A stretch of DNA of 64,000 nt from Hansfordia pulvinata. Lineage: Eukaryota > Ascomycota > Sordariomycetes > Xylariales. Shown here one piece after another: positions 1 through 12,483 of this stretch (positions are counted from its first letter, which is position 1; each line of letters starts with the position of its first letter). The stretch is taken from assembly GCA_006538405.1 (NCBI GenBank), contig BJKQ01000006.1, positions 2,131,001 through 2,195,000 of the forward strand, in the 5' to 3' direction. Below the pieces are notes generated by a model. That model saw only the letters and a list, made by a program, of their open reading frames with translations. It was not told where the DNA came from and did not search any database. Position numbers and translations under genes: made by a program.

Positions 1-479
1 ACCGGAAGTCCTCGGTGGCCTCGTCGTCGGCCGACAACAGCGTCAGCGCGAACAACAACAATAACAGCAGCAGCAACAGCGTCAGCGGAGGCAACAGCAA
101 CAACATGTACCCCTCTCCAATCGCGACATCGGTAGCCAACCTCGAGACCGCGGCGGCCATGGATCACGGGCCCCTGTCTGCCGGCGGCGCGGCGCATCTG
201 CCGCCAGGGAGCAGCGCGTCATCGGCGACCGGGGGGCATAGCAGCAGCGGAGGAGCGGCGGCGGCGGCGCCGCCGCCAGCGTCGTGGCACCACCCTTTCG
301 CGTACGCTAAGGCCGGAGAGGCGGCGCACCAAAACAGCAGCAGCAACGGTGGTCCTGGGTCCTGGTACGGCATGACACCCGGTCAGCACCCTCACTCTCA
401 CCATGGGCATCAGCACGACGTCGTCGGCGGTGCCTCGCGCGCCGACGCCTCGCCTCCCATGTACTACGGTGGCAGATGA
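1..479 (+). CDS. C-terminal fragment of a low-complexity, Asn/Ser/Gly/Ala/His-rich protein (5' end outside window)
   Basis: An open frame enters from the left edge (first full codon at base 3) and ends at TGA 477-479. It gives about 158 residues with no globular domain. There is an Asn/Ser tract, then Gly/Ser/Ala-rich stretches with a poly-Ala/Pro segment, a His-rich patch and the end MYYGGR. Tails like this are common in fungal transcription factors and RNA-binding proteins, but the defining domain lies upstream and cannot be seen, so I assign no function. The frame is believable because it stays open through strongly biased sequence and closes just before an AT-richer downstream region. The trinucleotide-like composition could also be a neutral microsatellite expansion inside a real exon. 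Confidence 0.55.
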   Translation, partial: RKSSVASSSADNSVSANNNNNSSSNSVSGGNSNNMYPSPIATSVANLETAAAMDHGPLSAGGAAHLPPGSSASSATGGHSSSGGAAAAAPPPASWHHPFAYAKAGEAAHQNSSSNGGPGSWYGMTPGQHPHSHHGHQHDVVGGASRADASPPMYYGGR

Positions 480-2268
480 TTTCTGTCATATTTTTATTTC
501 ATCTCTCTTCTCCGCCACATTCTCCATCTGTCCACGGATGATATTGTCCTTTGCAGTTGTGGATATTGTTTCAAAAGAGGAGAAAAAGAAGATGAAGATG
601 AAGACCAGGAAGAGATAGAATTAATGAGGTGAAAGGGGGTGGGGGCAAGAGCTCGGAGCGAAGCCCTTGCCCATATTGGGAGGACGACGTCGCACGGCGA
701 AAGAAGATAGAAGACAAGGGGCAACCTGCGAAACCTTGCCTGCTTCATGAAACGCCCTTTCCCCCCATTCCCCCGGAAGACGCTCACTTCAAAGTCACGA
801 TCACATCCAAACATCACTCTCAAAAAGTATATAATTATAATTATTCAGCTGGGGGCAGGGAAACAAGGGGAAGGGCAGAGACATCGACGTTCCCGCAGAG
901 GACGGCCGGGACGTGAAGAAACCAACAATACCCGTCTCTCCGATCTCTCAGCCATCAAAACCCGCCCCCAAACATCTCAAGCGCGCGCCGACAGACAAGT
1001 AGGAGGATACGGTCAGGAGGGAGGCGCGGGCCACGGTGCCCATCACCATCTCCATCGGACCAGAAACCTGGGAACAAGGACCGGGGGAGTCGGGACGTGA
1101 AGCAAACGCCCCCCTCCTTTAACCCCCCAGCAACGTCCCGCTCTTCATCTGGTCCGGTAGAGCGGCGTACTCGACTGGGCCGCGGCAGGCGCTGGATCAT
1201 CCATTTTTTTTTATGTTCGCCGCGTCGGACTTTTCTTTGGTCGTACAACCCAAGGGTTTTGACCTTGTGGAATGAGGGTACAGGGCTGTTTCAGGTGTTT
1301 CTTCAGGTCGTTCTGTTTCCGATTTCTCTTTCACTACATTTTGTTTTTGCGACCTGGTACATAAAGGGAGCCGGTTACCGGCCAAGTGTAATTTGGTATG
1401 AGCAGGCGGGCAGAAAAAGAGCTGCCTACAAGTATTTTTCTACACACGGAGACGATTTGAAAATAAGGTATTTGATTGGGACTTCCTTCTTGCCCAGCCA
1501 AGTGTGTCGGCTCGTGTTGGTGCACCCAATGGTTTCTGATGGATTTGACTGGCTCTGAGTACACAGACGGTGAAAGTCACACGACACACCATTACCACCA
1601 TCATCATCATCATCATCCAACCACTGGGGCTTCACCCCAACCCACAAGAGTCGTGTGATCGGAGGAAACGATCCACCAGGAGCCGCTGAACCTATCGCTG
1701 GCAAACGGGGTTCCGCGGCCTGCGGCGGGCCTGGGTGCCCTGCTCCTTGTCTTATCCCTCCTCTCTCTCGACCTACGGGCGGGGGCGGGGCGACGGTTGA
1801 ATCACACTTACTACATGCGCTTCTTTTGTCTTTACTACGAGAGAGCCAGGAGCGCGGTACGGTCATCGAGGATCGTGGTGCAACTTGCGTGATACGGTGG
1901 GTAGGAGGACGTGCCGTTTTCGTTCATGTGAACGTTCGTCATGTGAAAGAATTGGCGCTCGCATCTCTACGTCTGCATCAAAGGCGCCTTGGATCATATA
2001 TGCTGCGGGTGCTTCTTGTCATCTGGTCCGGCGCGTGTGTCACGTGCCGAGACGGCGGTGCCTATTCCTCAGACCAAATTGAAGAGCGGCGCTGGGCCGT
2101 AATATGGTATTATTCATCATGACATCCGGTACATAACATTAACGCGTGGTCTCATAACAAGCTCAAGGGGCGCTCCCCGTGTGCCGGCCGCTCTATTTCG
2201 AATCAAGAAGACGCTGAGGGGTCCCAGAAGAAAGAGACAACAACAGAGGTATAGGAGACTTCTCTGGT
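480..2268. other. Intergenic spacer, no gene recognised
   Basis: This spacer runs from the left-edge gene to the end of the convergent dehydrogenase. It holds purine-rich stretches (about 580-620), a (CAT)n-like microsatellite at about 1596-1616 and pyrimidine tracts. Open frames here have no family resemblance and no codon bias like that of the real genes. Confidence 0.6.
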
Positions 2269-3252
2269 CTATCCGTTGACCACAACGCCGCCGTTGCAGT
2301 GGATGGTCTGCCCGCTGATGGAGGAGCTGTCCTGGGAGGCGAGGAAGACGACGCAGGTGGCGATCTCGCTGGGCTGGGAGGGGCGGCCCATGGGGCTGGT
2401 GAAGGACTTCTGGGCGTCCTCGTTCATGGTGGCGGGGATGAGCGGGGTCCAGACGGGGCCCGGGGCGATGGCGTTGACGCGGACGCCCTTGGAGACGAGC
2501 TGGTTGCTGAGGCCGCGGGTGAAGGAGATGATGGCGCCCTTGGTGGAGGTGTAGTCGAGCAGGTCGGGGCGGCCGACGTAGGCGTTGATGCTGGCGTTGT
2601 TGATGATGGTGGAGCCGGGCTTCATGTGCTCGAGGGCGTACTTGGAGAGGAAGAAGAAGGGGTGGATGTTGGTGTCGAAGGTGGCGAGCCACTGCTCCTC
2701 GGTCAGCTCGGCGATGGAGGGGACCATCATCTGGTAGGCGTGGTTGTTGAAGAGGATGTGGACGGCGCCCATGGCCTCGACGGCGGCGTCGATGGCGGCG
2801 CGGCAGCTCTCCTTGGGCCGCAGGTCGGCGGCGTGCAGGTAGCACCTGGCGCCGCGCTCCTCGACGAGCCGCTTGGTCTCCTGGGCGTCCTTGTCCTCGT
2901 CGGGCAGGTAGACGATGAAGGAGTCGGCGCCCTCGAGGGCGAAGAGCAGGGCGGCGGCGCGGCCGATGCCCGAGTCGCCGCCGGTGATGACGGCCTTCTT
3001 GCCCTCGAGCTTGCCGGCGGCCTTGTACTTCTGGTAGCCGCCGGCCTCGGTGGGCAGCGTGTCGTACTGGGCCTGGATGGGCAGCTTGTGCTCCTTTCCG
3101 GGGAACTCCTGGTAGGTGACGGGGACCGAGTGTCCTGTAGTACGGATCGCGGGTCAGTGACATGTTGCGGGAGGGGGTTAAGAAGAGCGGTGGGGGCGGG
3201 GGTTTCTGGAATTGAGGATGGCCTTACCCTGCTGGAACTGAGAGTCGGACAT
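2269..3252 (-). CDS. NAD(P)-dependent short-chain dehydrogenase/reductase (classical SDR, 296 aa)
   Basis: Complement of exons 3228-3252 and 2269-3134. The 93-bp intron has donor GTAAGG and acceptor CTACAG and splits the ninth codon. ATG 3252 gives MSDSQFQQG; the joined frame is 296 residues. The Rossmann nucleotide-binding motif TGGDSGIG is at 59-66. The usual NNAG is NNHAY at about 138-142. The catalytic Ser is at about 190 and YTSTK (Tyr203, Lys207) follows. PGPVWTPL at about 233-240 is typical after the active site. The N-terminal extension (about 50 residues, with a PGKEHKLPIQ-like stretch) is characteristic of a bacterial/fungal SDR subgroup often annotated as glucose/ribitol dehydrogenase or general stress oxidoreductase. 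The reaction is NAD(P)-linked carbonyl/alcohol conversion, probably cytosolic; the substrate cannot be read from sequence. No pathway partner is adjacent. Confidence 0.93.
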
Positions 3253-6200
3253 GGTGATGGTGTTGAGGGAGGGGGTGGTCGCGGACGTGTATAATCTGGG
3301 TTCCGTCTGCGAGATGAGAATGAAAGAGGAAGTGGAAGATGAGGAAGGAAACAGGCTGCAGCAGGCAGCGCAGATGAATAGAAACAAAGTTGAACCCGAA
3401 CCCGTCAATCGGCGCAGTGCGGCAGTGGCTGCGGCGAGTTTGTGTTGTCGCAATGGACTCTGGGCGGCCGCGGGCGTGCCTCGAGGGTCATGACATCACC
3501 GTGTCGCCCAGAACCGCTTTTCCGCCGCCATCGCGATGGCGTTCTGGAGGAAAGCCTCCGGGGCGGCGCGGGCAGAAGGCCAGGAGACAGTGATCCATGA
3601 CAGTGACAAGGAACAGGAACAGGAACGGTAGCGGGAGCACGGCGGGCATGAACGCGCACTCGACCGACGGGCCTTGTCACCTCGTCGCCGTCTGGTCTTA
3701 CCGAAGCTGTGTTGTGCGCATTTGTACTTCGCCGAGGGCAAGCGCGCTGTCAAGTGTTTACATTAATATAATGTGTTTTAGAATGGCCGCAACTCACGTA
3801 CGACCATACCATCTGGAAAACTCGGGATCCCGTCCGCTCTCCCATAGATAAGCCAGATAGGGCCGGATTAGTAGTTGGGTCGGTGACGACCAGCGAATCC
3901 CCGGTGTTGTATGTTTTGGACATTTTTGCCTGGTTATCGCCCCATCTCAATAATATGTATGACCATCTGCTGCAATCGAACTTTCGAGGCCCCACCACTA
4001 GGTAGAACTCGAAGCTCTGTGTGACTACGGTGCTTCAGTTCCAAGATCTTAGGTATCAGCCTCGCAATGGGTGGGCGGCAAACGCACTGAAGGGTGTGCA
4101 ATTCAGCCTTCGCCAGGTACGACAGACTGGAAGTACACCCAACTGAGTGTGTCAAGGTGAGCACACCTCCTTCTTGTCCCACCCCAACGACGTAAAAAGG
4201 AGAAAAAGAAAGAAAAAAGACCCGGGATCCGAGTCTGCGTTCGTGCCACCGTGCCACACATGCACACACAAACGGACGGGCGCCTGGGCACGCGGCAGCC
4301 AGACTCATCAGCCTCGAGACTGGGTCTGGTGTTTGCTTCACTTCCATATTACCTTAGACCAGCAGCGCCAAAAAGAGGCCGTGCGAGGAGGACCCGCCCC
4401 CGTGTACACCACACCACATCACACCACCCCGGACCGGACCGGCATTCATCAGCTCGGAGCAGACCAGACGACGGATGGACGGGGCACGGGGCGACGCCAC
4501 GGCCACGCTCACACCCACAGTCAACCCGGAGATGCTCGTAGGCAGTCATCACCGGACCTCATAACACGCCCGACCCGAAAAACCCGAGTCGCGCCAACCC
4601 GAGCAGCGCACAATTCAATCCCTGCCCACCACCCATGTTGGCCCGCGTCGTCGCTCGTTGGCGCTACCGGGCCGAGGCGGCGGGCGGCGGCCGTAGCAGC
4701 GCCAGCAGGCAACTTTCTCGCATCCCTCACCGCAATGGGTTTAATAAGAAGGGGGGGGGGGCGGGTGCCGATAGACAGAGTCGACGTGTCGATGTTGCAA
4801 CGAAAACGCGCACACTCGTACGCAGGCCCGTCTACCTGCCTTGTCTATCCAGATCCCGTCCGGTTTGCGAATGAAAGAGGGGGGAGGGCGGGCGACATAA
4901 CGACAACAACGACCACGACAACGGCGACGATGACGACGAACAAGTCGCCAGTTCCCCCCTCCTCCGCCTCTTGCTCTACCCCTCCCTCGCCCTCACCGTC
5001 TGTCTCCCTCGGCTCCACGGGCACGGGAATAGGCCGGTGCATCTGTCCGCCCGGCGCAACGGAGCAAACCACTTCAGTTCAGCTCAGTCGAGTCGACTCG
5101 AGTCGAGTCCGGTCCAGCCCAGTTGGAGGTGGAGGGTTCAATAGTCTCGAGGCACGGCGCCCCGGCGGAGAAAAAAAATAACCGTTGTGCTACTGCTCGA
5201 TGGCCCCGTCCGGGCGCCACTCGGAGGGGCGGGGCGGGGGGCGCTTTGCTTTGCATGTGGGGCGATGACCCAAGGGATAGTCGTACTTGTGGCACGTCGC
5301 ACGAGATGGATACGTTTGAGCTAGCTACCTACTTAGGTAGATGATAGTTGGGAAACGATGTGAGTTGATGGGTGGATGTGGATGGGCGAGGGGTGACGAG
5401 GGGTCTGGATCTCCTCAGTCGATGTTCGCAACGACCGCCCTGCTCTGCCCTGGCGGATGAACGAATTTGCCAGATCCAGAGTCTGCCAGATATACGGAGG
5501 GAGACTCGCACATACGAGTGCCTGGGAAACGCCATTGGCGGGCGCCGGACCCGACTAGACGGCCGGCAATTTGCTTCTGTCAGGGCCACCGCCGCCCGAG
5601 TGCTTCCACGCATCGTCACTGGCTGTAAGCCACTCGCGCCGACACAGGGGGTTCCGCCGGTTCGGCGACAGGACGGGCGGCGATCGTTGTGCTCGGCCGC
5701 CATTCATTCCCCTTTTACTCGTACCTACGCGTAGTTTCTTTTTTTCTTCTTCCTTCCTCTGGCCCGTCGTGCGAGTGCCCCTCTTCTCGTGCCCGATTGC
5801 CCTGTACCGCCCTGGTAATGCCATTGGGCGATCTGATGGGCGGCGTCTTTTCGGCGCGTGGTGACGGGAAGCAGCAGCCGCCACCTCGTGACGTGACTGC
5901 CCTGACTAAGGTCCCACGGTCCCTCCTCTCACCATTTCCCCTTTCGGATCGAGTGCGCATAGTGCTGCCGTAGTTGGCAGCCGCCCCGTGCCACTACCCC
6001 ATCATCCATCTGCCGCTTGCTTCTGCCTCTTCCTTTTTCCTTCTCCCACCCCATGTACGATCCCCGTCGCGCGTACGAGTACGCACCCACGCACCCACGC
6101 ACACCTGCAGTCACCGGCCACGCACAGGATCATACCAGACATGCATCAGTCCGCCTCTCGAAGGCCTCTACGAGCACTCCGAATCCATGAACGACTGGGC

Positions 6201-7656
6201 ACCGACAACGGCCACATTGTTCACCCCCCCAAAAGAGAGCCGCTTGCTTGCTTACTGCCACCACCACCACCGGCGCCGCGAGCCATGCTATATCCGTATC
6301 GTAGATCAGCCCCTTCGGTGTCCGGCCTGCCCGTAACGCCCGGCAGTGGTCACACTGCGTCCAACTGCCGTTCCTGTCTCTGTCTGTCTCCCTGTCTCTG
6401 TCTCCCTGTCTCTCTTCCTCTTCAGCCTCGTCTCGCAGCTGGAAGCACTCCGTTACTAACGAGCACAGCCCCAGGTATGGACTTGACGTACACAGCCCTC
6501 GCCAATTCCAGGAATTTGTCGCGACGGTTCCCCAGGCCTCCCTGATCGTTCGTCTGTTCGCCCCTACTCGTACAAACGAACCCCCGGAGCTTGGGTGGGA
6601 CGCCCGCGAGCGAGTAGCAAAGGCAAGGCCATCGAGCTGGCCGTCGAGGCCGTGTGTTTGCGGCTGGCCGCCTCACAAGTCCCCACATAAAAGCATACAC
6701 ACCCCTCCCTGCTCTCCTGCCTTTACTCTATCCTGACCCCCCTCCCCTCCAGCCCAATCACATGGACCCGCTGTCCCCGGACAAGGGGGCGGAAGGGCGA
6801 CTAGAAAAAAGACGGGGACCAGCATGATGCGAAAGCACAGCAGGGCCAATAATGATTACAATGGGTCCAACGTCGAGTACGGCTCTGCCTGACTCCGAGA
6901 GCTCGTGGGATACCGTGGATACCTCCCCAGCCAGCTCAACCACATGGACTCGCGCCCTACTCGTCGAGCTCGATCATGTAGAACCCTCGTAGCCTGCGGA
7001 ACGACTACCGAGTACTGGTGTGTGATTTTCTCCCACCATGCCGAACCCGTCCTTGCCGGCGCGCGGCCCACCGCCCTGACAGCACGGGTCATCTCTCTCT
7101 ATTTGCATCGTCTTCTTCTCACTTATAATTAACCCATAGTGCCCGCGGTCGGGCTCCCACGCTTATGAGTGGTGACTGCTCACGTCGTATCGCATCGTCT
7201 CTGTTCCGCTCCGGCTCATTGGGGGTTTTGGTGCGCGCTACTCTACTCTGCCCTCACTACTCATTGAATGTTGGCGGCTTGCTTGCCTGCTTGCCTGTTC
7301 CGTCGTGGTGTCTGCCTGGTCCTGTCCCACCAGCCCGGCAACGTGATTTCTTCGCCGTTTGCTGTTTTCTTCTTTTTATACCAGTAGTGGGCTGTCTCTT
7401 GTCTCTCTTTTCTTTGCTCTCTCACTTTCCACTTCCTCTTCTTCGCAGTACTGCCCCTCGCCACCTCGACGCAACTCGACTGGACTCGACTGGCTAGCAC
7501 CCACGGCCATCGACTGTGAGACTCACTCCTCGACTATTTTCGACTTCGACAAGAGCAGATCAACGGGGCATCTTAATTGGCAACAGCATCGGCTTACGAC
7601 AATACCAACAAAAAACCCCAAAGCCGCGCCAGGCGACGGCGACCACCACCACCACC
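3253..7656. other. 4.4-kb intergenic region between divergent dehydrogenase and PTH11-like gene
   Basis: Contains both upstream regions. Visible are Ser/Arg-type low complexity, a (GACAACRAC)-like stretch near 4900-4935, GTCGACTCGAGTC-type palindromic repeats near 5085-5112 and a CTGTCTC repeat block near 6370-6418. The octamer TACGAGTA/TACTCGTA occurs at 5716, 6074 and 6565. A CT-rich leader with CTCGACT repeats (about 7380-7500) precedes the next gene. Several long open frames exist (for example 4147-5181) but look like random GC-rich translation. Confidence 0.55.
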
Positions 7657-9389
7657 ATGGCGGGCGGCAACCTGGGGTACGACGTCAACCCGGGCGGCAC
7701 GACGCTCTTCATAGTGCAGCTCGTCTTTCTGATCGCCTCATGGGTCGTGTGTCTTCTGAGAGCGTACGTCAAGTTGTTCATGACCAAACGCATCACGTCG
7801 GACGACTGGTGGATGCTGGCAGCGCTGGTGAGTCTTGCTCTCCCCCCTTTCTACATACGTCAATCACCCGCCCTCAACCCTCAACTCAGCCCAACTGACC
7901 ATCGCCACCTCCCCTAGGCCCTCTATACAACCTACGGTGTCATCGCCCTCATCGGCCCCGCGGTGGGCGGCACGGGCAAATACACGCACGAGCTAACGCG
8001 CGAGGGCATGTCGGTGGCCTTGCGCTCGTGGTACCTGTGTGAGGTCCTCTACGCGCCCCTGACGGCCTTCATCCGCACCTCGGCCAACCTATACCTGCTG
8101 CGCCTGGCCGTCCACCGCTGGCACAAGTGGGCCATCTACGCCGTCTTGGCCGTCACCTGGAGCCTGTCCGTCGCCTACTTCTTCGTCATGCTGCTCCAGT
8201 GCACCCCGCCCTCGTATTTCTGGAAGCAGGTCGACGGCGAGCAGGGCCACTGCGCCGACCCGGTCGCCGTTCCCGTTGCCACGTACGTCCACAGCGCCGT
8301 CAGCGCCGTGTGTGACTGGACCACGGGCCTGTTGCCCATTGCCATGTTGTGGCACGTCCAGCTCAACAAGCGCACCAAGGTCGGCATTGCCGTGCTGCTT
8401 AGCATGGGCATCATGTAAGCTTTTCCTTCTGTTCTCTTCTTTTTCCACATCTCTGTCGCCTTGCCCATGCGCTGGAAAACGCTAACGTGGAGTCTCTGAC
8501 AGCGCCGGTGCTGCTCTCATCGTGCGGATACCGCTGGTCAAGACGTTGGCCATCTCTCCCGACTTCCTCCATGAGACGCTGTGAGTTTTCTCCTCCCGCT
8601 CGCCCCCCTTTTCGTTTTTTTTTCATCCGAGACATTGGACCAGACCCACCCTCTGCAAAGGCCGAGGGAGGAAAAGAAACTAACCCAACGTCTCCGATCA
8701 GGTATGTCGCGATATGGTCCGTCCTCGAGCCCGGGCTAGGTATCATGGCGGGAGGTGTGGCTACGCTGCGCCCGCTTTTCAAGCAGTTCGGCATCGGCAT
8801 GCGCAGCACCGGAGCAGCACGGTATGGCTCCAACAACGGCCCTAGCGGCAGCAACAAGCAGCAACGCGCCTCGCGCCGCATTACCATTCCGCCTAATCAC
8901 CATGCGGCCAAAGACTCTCAGCCCAGCAGCGCGACGACGACAAGCGGCTCCGGTTGCTCCCCGACGTCGTACGCCGAGGGCCGCCCCTCGGACAGCTCCG
9001 AGATCGAGCTCTACGGGCGCGTGCACGACCACCACAACCACTTCGACATGGACCACGACGACGGCAGCGACCGGATCGGCCGCGGGCACCAGCATAGCAG
9101 GTCCCAGTGGGATGTGGAGACGGGTCTGAGCCGCGGGGCCAGCAGCGGGAACAGGAGAGGAGGCGGCGGCGGCGGCCTTGGCCTCGGAGGCGGCGCGAGA
9201 GAAGACGGGAACAGCACCGACGCCAGCATCCCCGAGGGCGTCGTCACGGTCGAGAAGTCGGTCGACATCAGCTACCAGCCCTCCGCGGCGACCAGTGCGC
9301 GCAGCAGCACGCACCAGGGCTGCTACTTCATGCCCGGCGGGTTCGACGAGCCGCCCCCGCCGCCACCGCCTGCGTACGGGCAGCCCTGA
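7657..9389 (+). CDS. PTH11-like integral membrane protein with fungal rhodopsin domain (477 aa)
   Basis: Exons 7657-7827, 7918-8414, 8503-8580 and 8702-9389 join in phase to 477 residues. All introns have GTGAGT or GTAAGC donors and AG acceptors. About seven hydrophobic segments fill the first 300 residues. Family hallmarks are the DDWWMLAAL segment after the second helix, a long extracellular-type loop containing several Cys (QCTPPSYFW, GHCADP) and the closing LEPGLGIMAGGVATLRPLF motif. These belong to the fungal rhodopsin/SAT4 superfamily that includes PTH11-type G-protein-coupled-receptor-like proteins acting at the plasma membrane. The cytosolic tail is about 180 residues, low in complexity, with a His/Asp-rich patch, a Gly run and a Pro run near the C-terminus. 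No CFEM domain precedes the helices. The ligand is unknown. Confidence 0.93.
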
Positions 9390-11573
9390 GTCGCGAGTTT
9401 CTGTTATTGAGTTGGGTTAAAGCAGGGAATTAGGGGGAAAAGCAATTAGCGCATGGGCAGCCCGGGAAGGCGGTGTCGCTTTCTCTACTTTCTTCTTCTT
9501 TGTCTACATGGGTTACGTTACTAGCCTGTTCACACAGCGCAAAGCTTCTATGCCTACGGCTTGGGTATATCGCGTCACGCGCGGATACAGCCCTGGGTCA
9601 AAAACTGAAAACGATAGACGAAGCAATAAATCACTTTTCTGAAAGATACATATCTTAAGAGCATCCATCCATTGCAACCTCTTAGGGACGCGGCCCGTCG
9701 TACTGACTTAGATGAGAGTCGGCATGTCGGTGCGCCTCTGATAGTTCAGCCTGATGAGCCCTTGCCCTCCTCCCCCGGGCCGCAGACGCGCCACGGGGAT
9801 GATTAATCCGCCCATCATCGCTCGCGACTCGGTTGCGCTGCGACGGCGTGCTCGTCGTGTTGATGAGTTGTTTCGCTCTCGTCTCTTTTCCTTGTCTTAC
9901 GAGGACGCGGGGGTTTCTTGACGGAGAAACAAACGAACGACGACATATCCACATACACTCTCTGTCTCTCTCGCTCGACAAACGCGGTCGCTATCAACTC
10001 TCTTTTGCACAAGGTCAAGTACCGAGTATTGTTGCGAAGCTGTGGGACATCGAGCAACTGATTGCTACCCTGCCACCCTGCCCACTCGTACAGCACACAC
10101 CCCTCCCCCCCCCCCCCCCCCCTTGCAGCCCACCAGCCCACCAGCTTACTTCGTAGGACCTGTCAGAACGCGTGGCAGCGCCAGGGGGAGAAAGCAGGGA
10201 CATCTGCAAGTTACGAAGCAATACTCGTACAAGTCATCAGCGGAGCACGCGCGGGGCCAGTCGGCGGCAAAATCGCGGGCGCCGCGGAACCAAGAGCTTT
10301 CTTATTCTTCTGATTCTTCTTCTTCACCATGGGGCCAGGGGCATGCATGCAGGGGAGGGGGAGGGGGGGGGGGGGGGGGGGGGGGGCGCTGGAAACGCCC
10401 GCCGGGCCTCGTTCTGGACCCTTGTCATCAATCTTCAGCAGAGTTGCCGCCGCGGCCGGCCAGTCCGTACGAGTTTGCGAGACACACGACGGGCCCCTTC
10501 CAGAAGACACGGGGGACGATCTGCAGCAGCCGGAAACATCCCTCTTCTCCCTGGCTTGCCGTCGTGCTGCCCCGGGCTTGGTGCGACGTTGGCTGGGCTC
10601 ACAGCACGTCAGGTTACAGGTCCGATGTGATGAAGATTCCGCGCTTCTGTCATATTTCTGCCTGCGGTTCTTTGGGGCCTTGTTCATTTTTGCTTTTCTT
10701 TTCTTTTCTTCTTTTTCGTTTGTCTGCTCGTCCGATCAATCGTTGCGTGACGGCTCCGAGCGACCTGCCTGTTCCTGTCAACGATCTGCCCGGCGCGACT
10801 CGTTGTTCCCTCGGTTCGCGCGCGTGATCTGATTTTGTCCCGTTCCTTTCTCTCTTTACTTGAACTCGTAGGCCGGAAGAGCGAGAACGACAACCTCCCT
10901 TAACCCCCTGTCCGAGTAGCCCTGCTGCTTTCGGACCCAATCCCCCAGGGGGAGGGGAGACAATTCGATAGAGCCCGGCCGTTTGCTGACTGGCCTGGTC
11001 AATGCGGAAATGGTTTTCCTGCCTGAACTGGGCCCTGGGCGAGCTGAAGGCGAGTGAGAACTGCTAGTTAATGTGGTGCTCGGGGACAGCCCAGGGCTGG
11101 CCTGCAGAGTGGAGGTGGAATTGCGATGGGTATCCCTATAGTACGAGTACCCTACCACCGTACGGACATGGGAAATCGAATCTGGGCCCTGGCGAGGCAA
11201 ATTGAGACCGGGGCCGGACCCAGGGCGGTGGTAATCAGAGACCCCCCTGGGCGAGCGTGGAGAGGCGGCGGCAATCACCGCCATGCCCGTATCTTGAATG
11301 AGGAAACCCCATCTGGCGCATGGGTTTCTTTTTTTCTCTCGGGGTTCGTGAGGCTTGTGTGCTGACGGCCAGGATGCCAAACAGAGAAGGCTGTTCGTGC
11401 CGGATTGACTGGGGGAGGGGGGGAAGACTCGGTGGAAATGTTAAATAGGAGCTCGGGAGACCGGCCTTGGTTTTTTTTTTTGGTGATTGCGTATCGCGGG
11501 GTTGTCGGACTCTGCTGCGTGAGCATCTCCGGGTTGTCGCCAGGTTCCTGTCGCTGCGCAATCGATGGCTACG

Positions 11574-11629
<56 letters not shown>

Positions 11630-12483
11630 CGATATGCATGTCGCAGCGCAAATCGCCGGTCTCGCCTCGCCGACACGCCCATTCCCGCCCGTCATGGCTG
11701 ATGACAGGAAGCGCCGTTGGTGCCGGGCGGGCCTGCTGAAAAACCAAAGCTTGGCGGCGAGCGGGGCAGCAATGATGTCAATGAGGGAGACGGACGGACC
11801 AAGGACAGGACACCGGCTTTGATGATCATGGCGGCTTTGCTGGGCATCACGTCAGGCCACATGCAGCGGCATCCAAGGCGCTGCTGCTACTGCTGCTGTT
11901 CCTTATTGATGGGCTGCATTTCATCGTGGCTTGGAGGGGCTGACAGGACGACCTCGACGGACCTCACTGCGTCTGGTAATAGGTACCCTACAGTACCTAA
12001 CTCGAGTACATGTTGGTTGGGAGGCAGATGCCGAGATGCCGAGACCCGAGAGCATTGGGCAGTCCAAAAGTTGCAAGTCGAAGACATCCGAGTTACATGT
12101 AGGTAGATCATCGTGCCTGCCGTTTCGACCTCACTCATTCAGCTTTATTCTAGTGGGCAAAAAGAATTCCAATTATACCTGGTACCCAAGAAAAAAATAT
12201 ACTCAGTAGTAATTGTCAGCAGCCAGCGTCAATCCCGTGCTTCAAGTCCCATCCACCCTTTGATTTGACCAGCTGCAGCCCGGGCGTCGCGTCGCATTCG
12301 CACCGCCATTCTGCACAGCCTCAAAAGGCTGCGCCGGCCCGCTGCCCTCTGCCGATGCGCCCGTGTCCCGGACTGCTCCGGCCGCCAGACCCGACGATTG
12401 CTTCTTTTTCTTGCATTTACCCTTCTTCATCGTTGTGCGCCTCCTCTCCGGAGCTACGACTCCACCCTCTGTGCCGCATCATC
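9390..12483. other. 3.1-kb intergenic region with homopolymer and triplet tracts
   Basis: No gene recognised. It carries a C18 run (10105-10122), a G24 run (10363-10386), a (CCG)(GAC)n triplet tract (about 11575-11634) and octamers TACTCGTA at 10222 and TACGAGTA at 11142. Open frames over the triplet tract encode only poly-Asp or poly-Ala. Confidence 0.55.

Noticed and set aside
2299..3294. 331-codon open frame on the plus strand
   Set aside because: Exact antisense of the dehydrogenase gene. Gly/Asp/Val-rich translation is the usual shadow of GC3-rich coding sequence.
4147..5181. 344-codon plus-strand open frame
   Set aside because: Composition follows local microsatellites (poly-Thr from ACN repeats); no domain, no codon bias, no conserved start.
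11565..11822. Open frame with poly-Ala then poly-Asp
   Set aside because: Direct translation of the (CCG)(GAC)n microsatellite.
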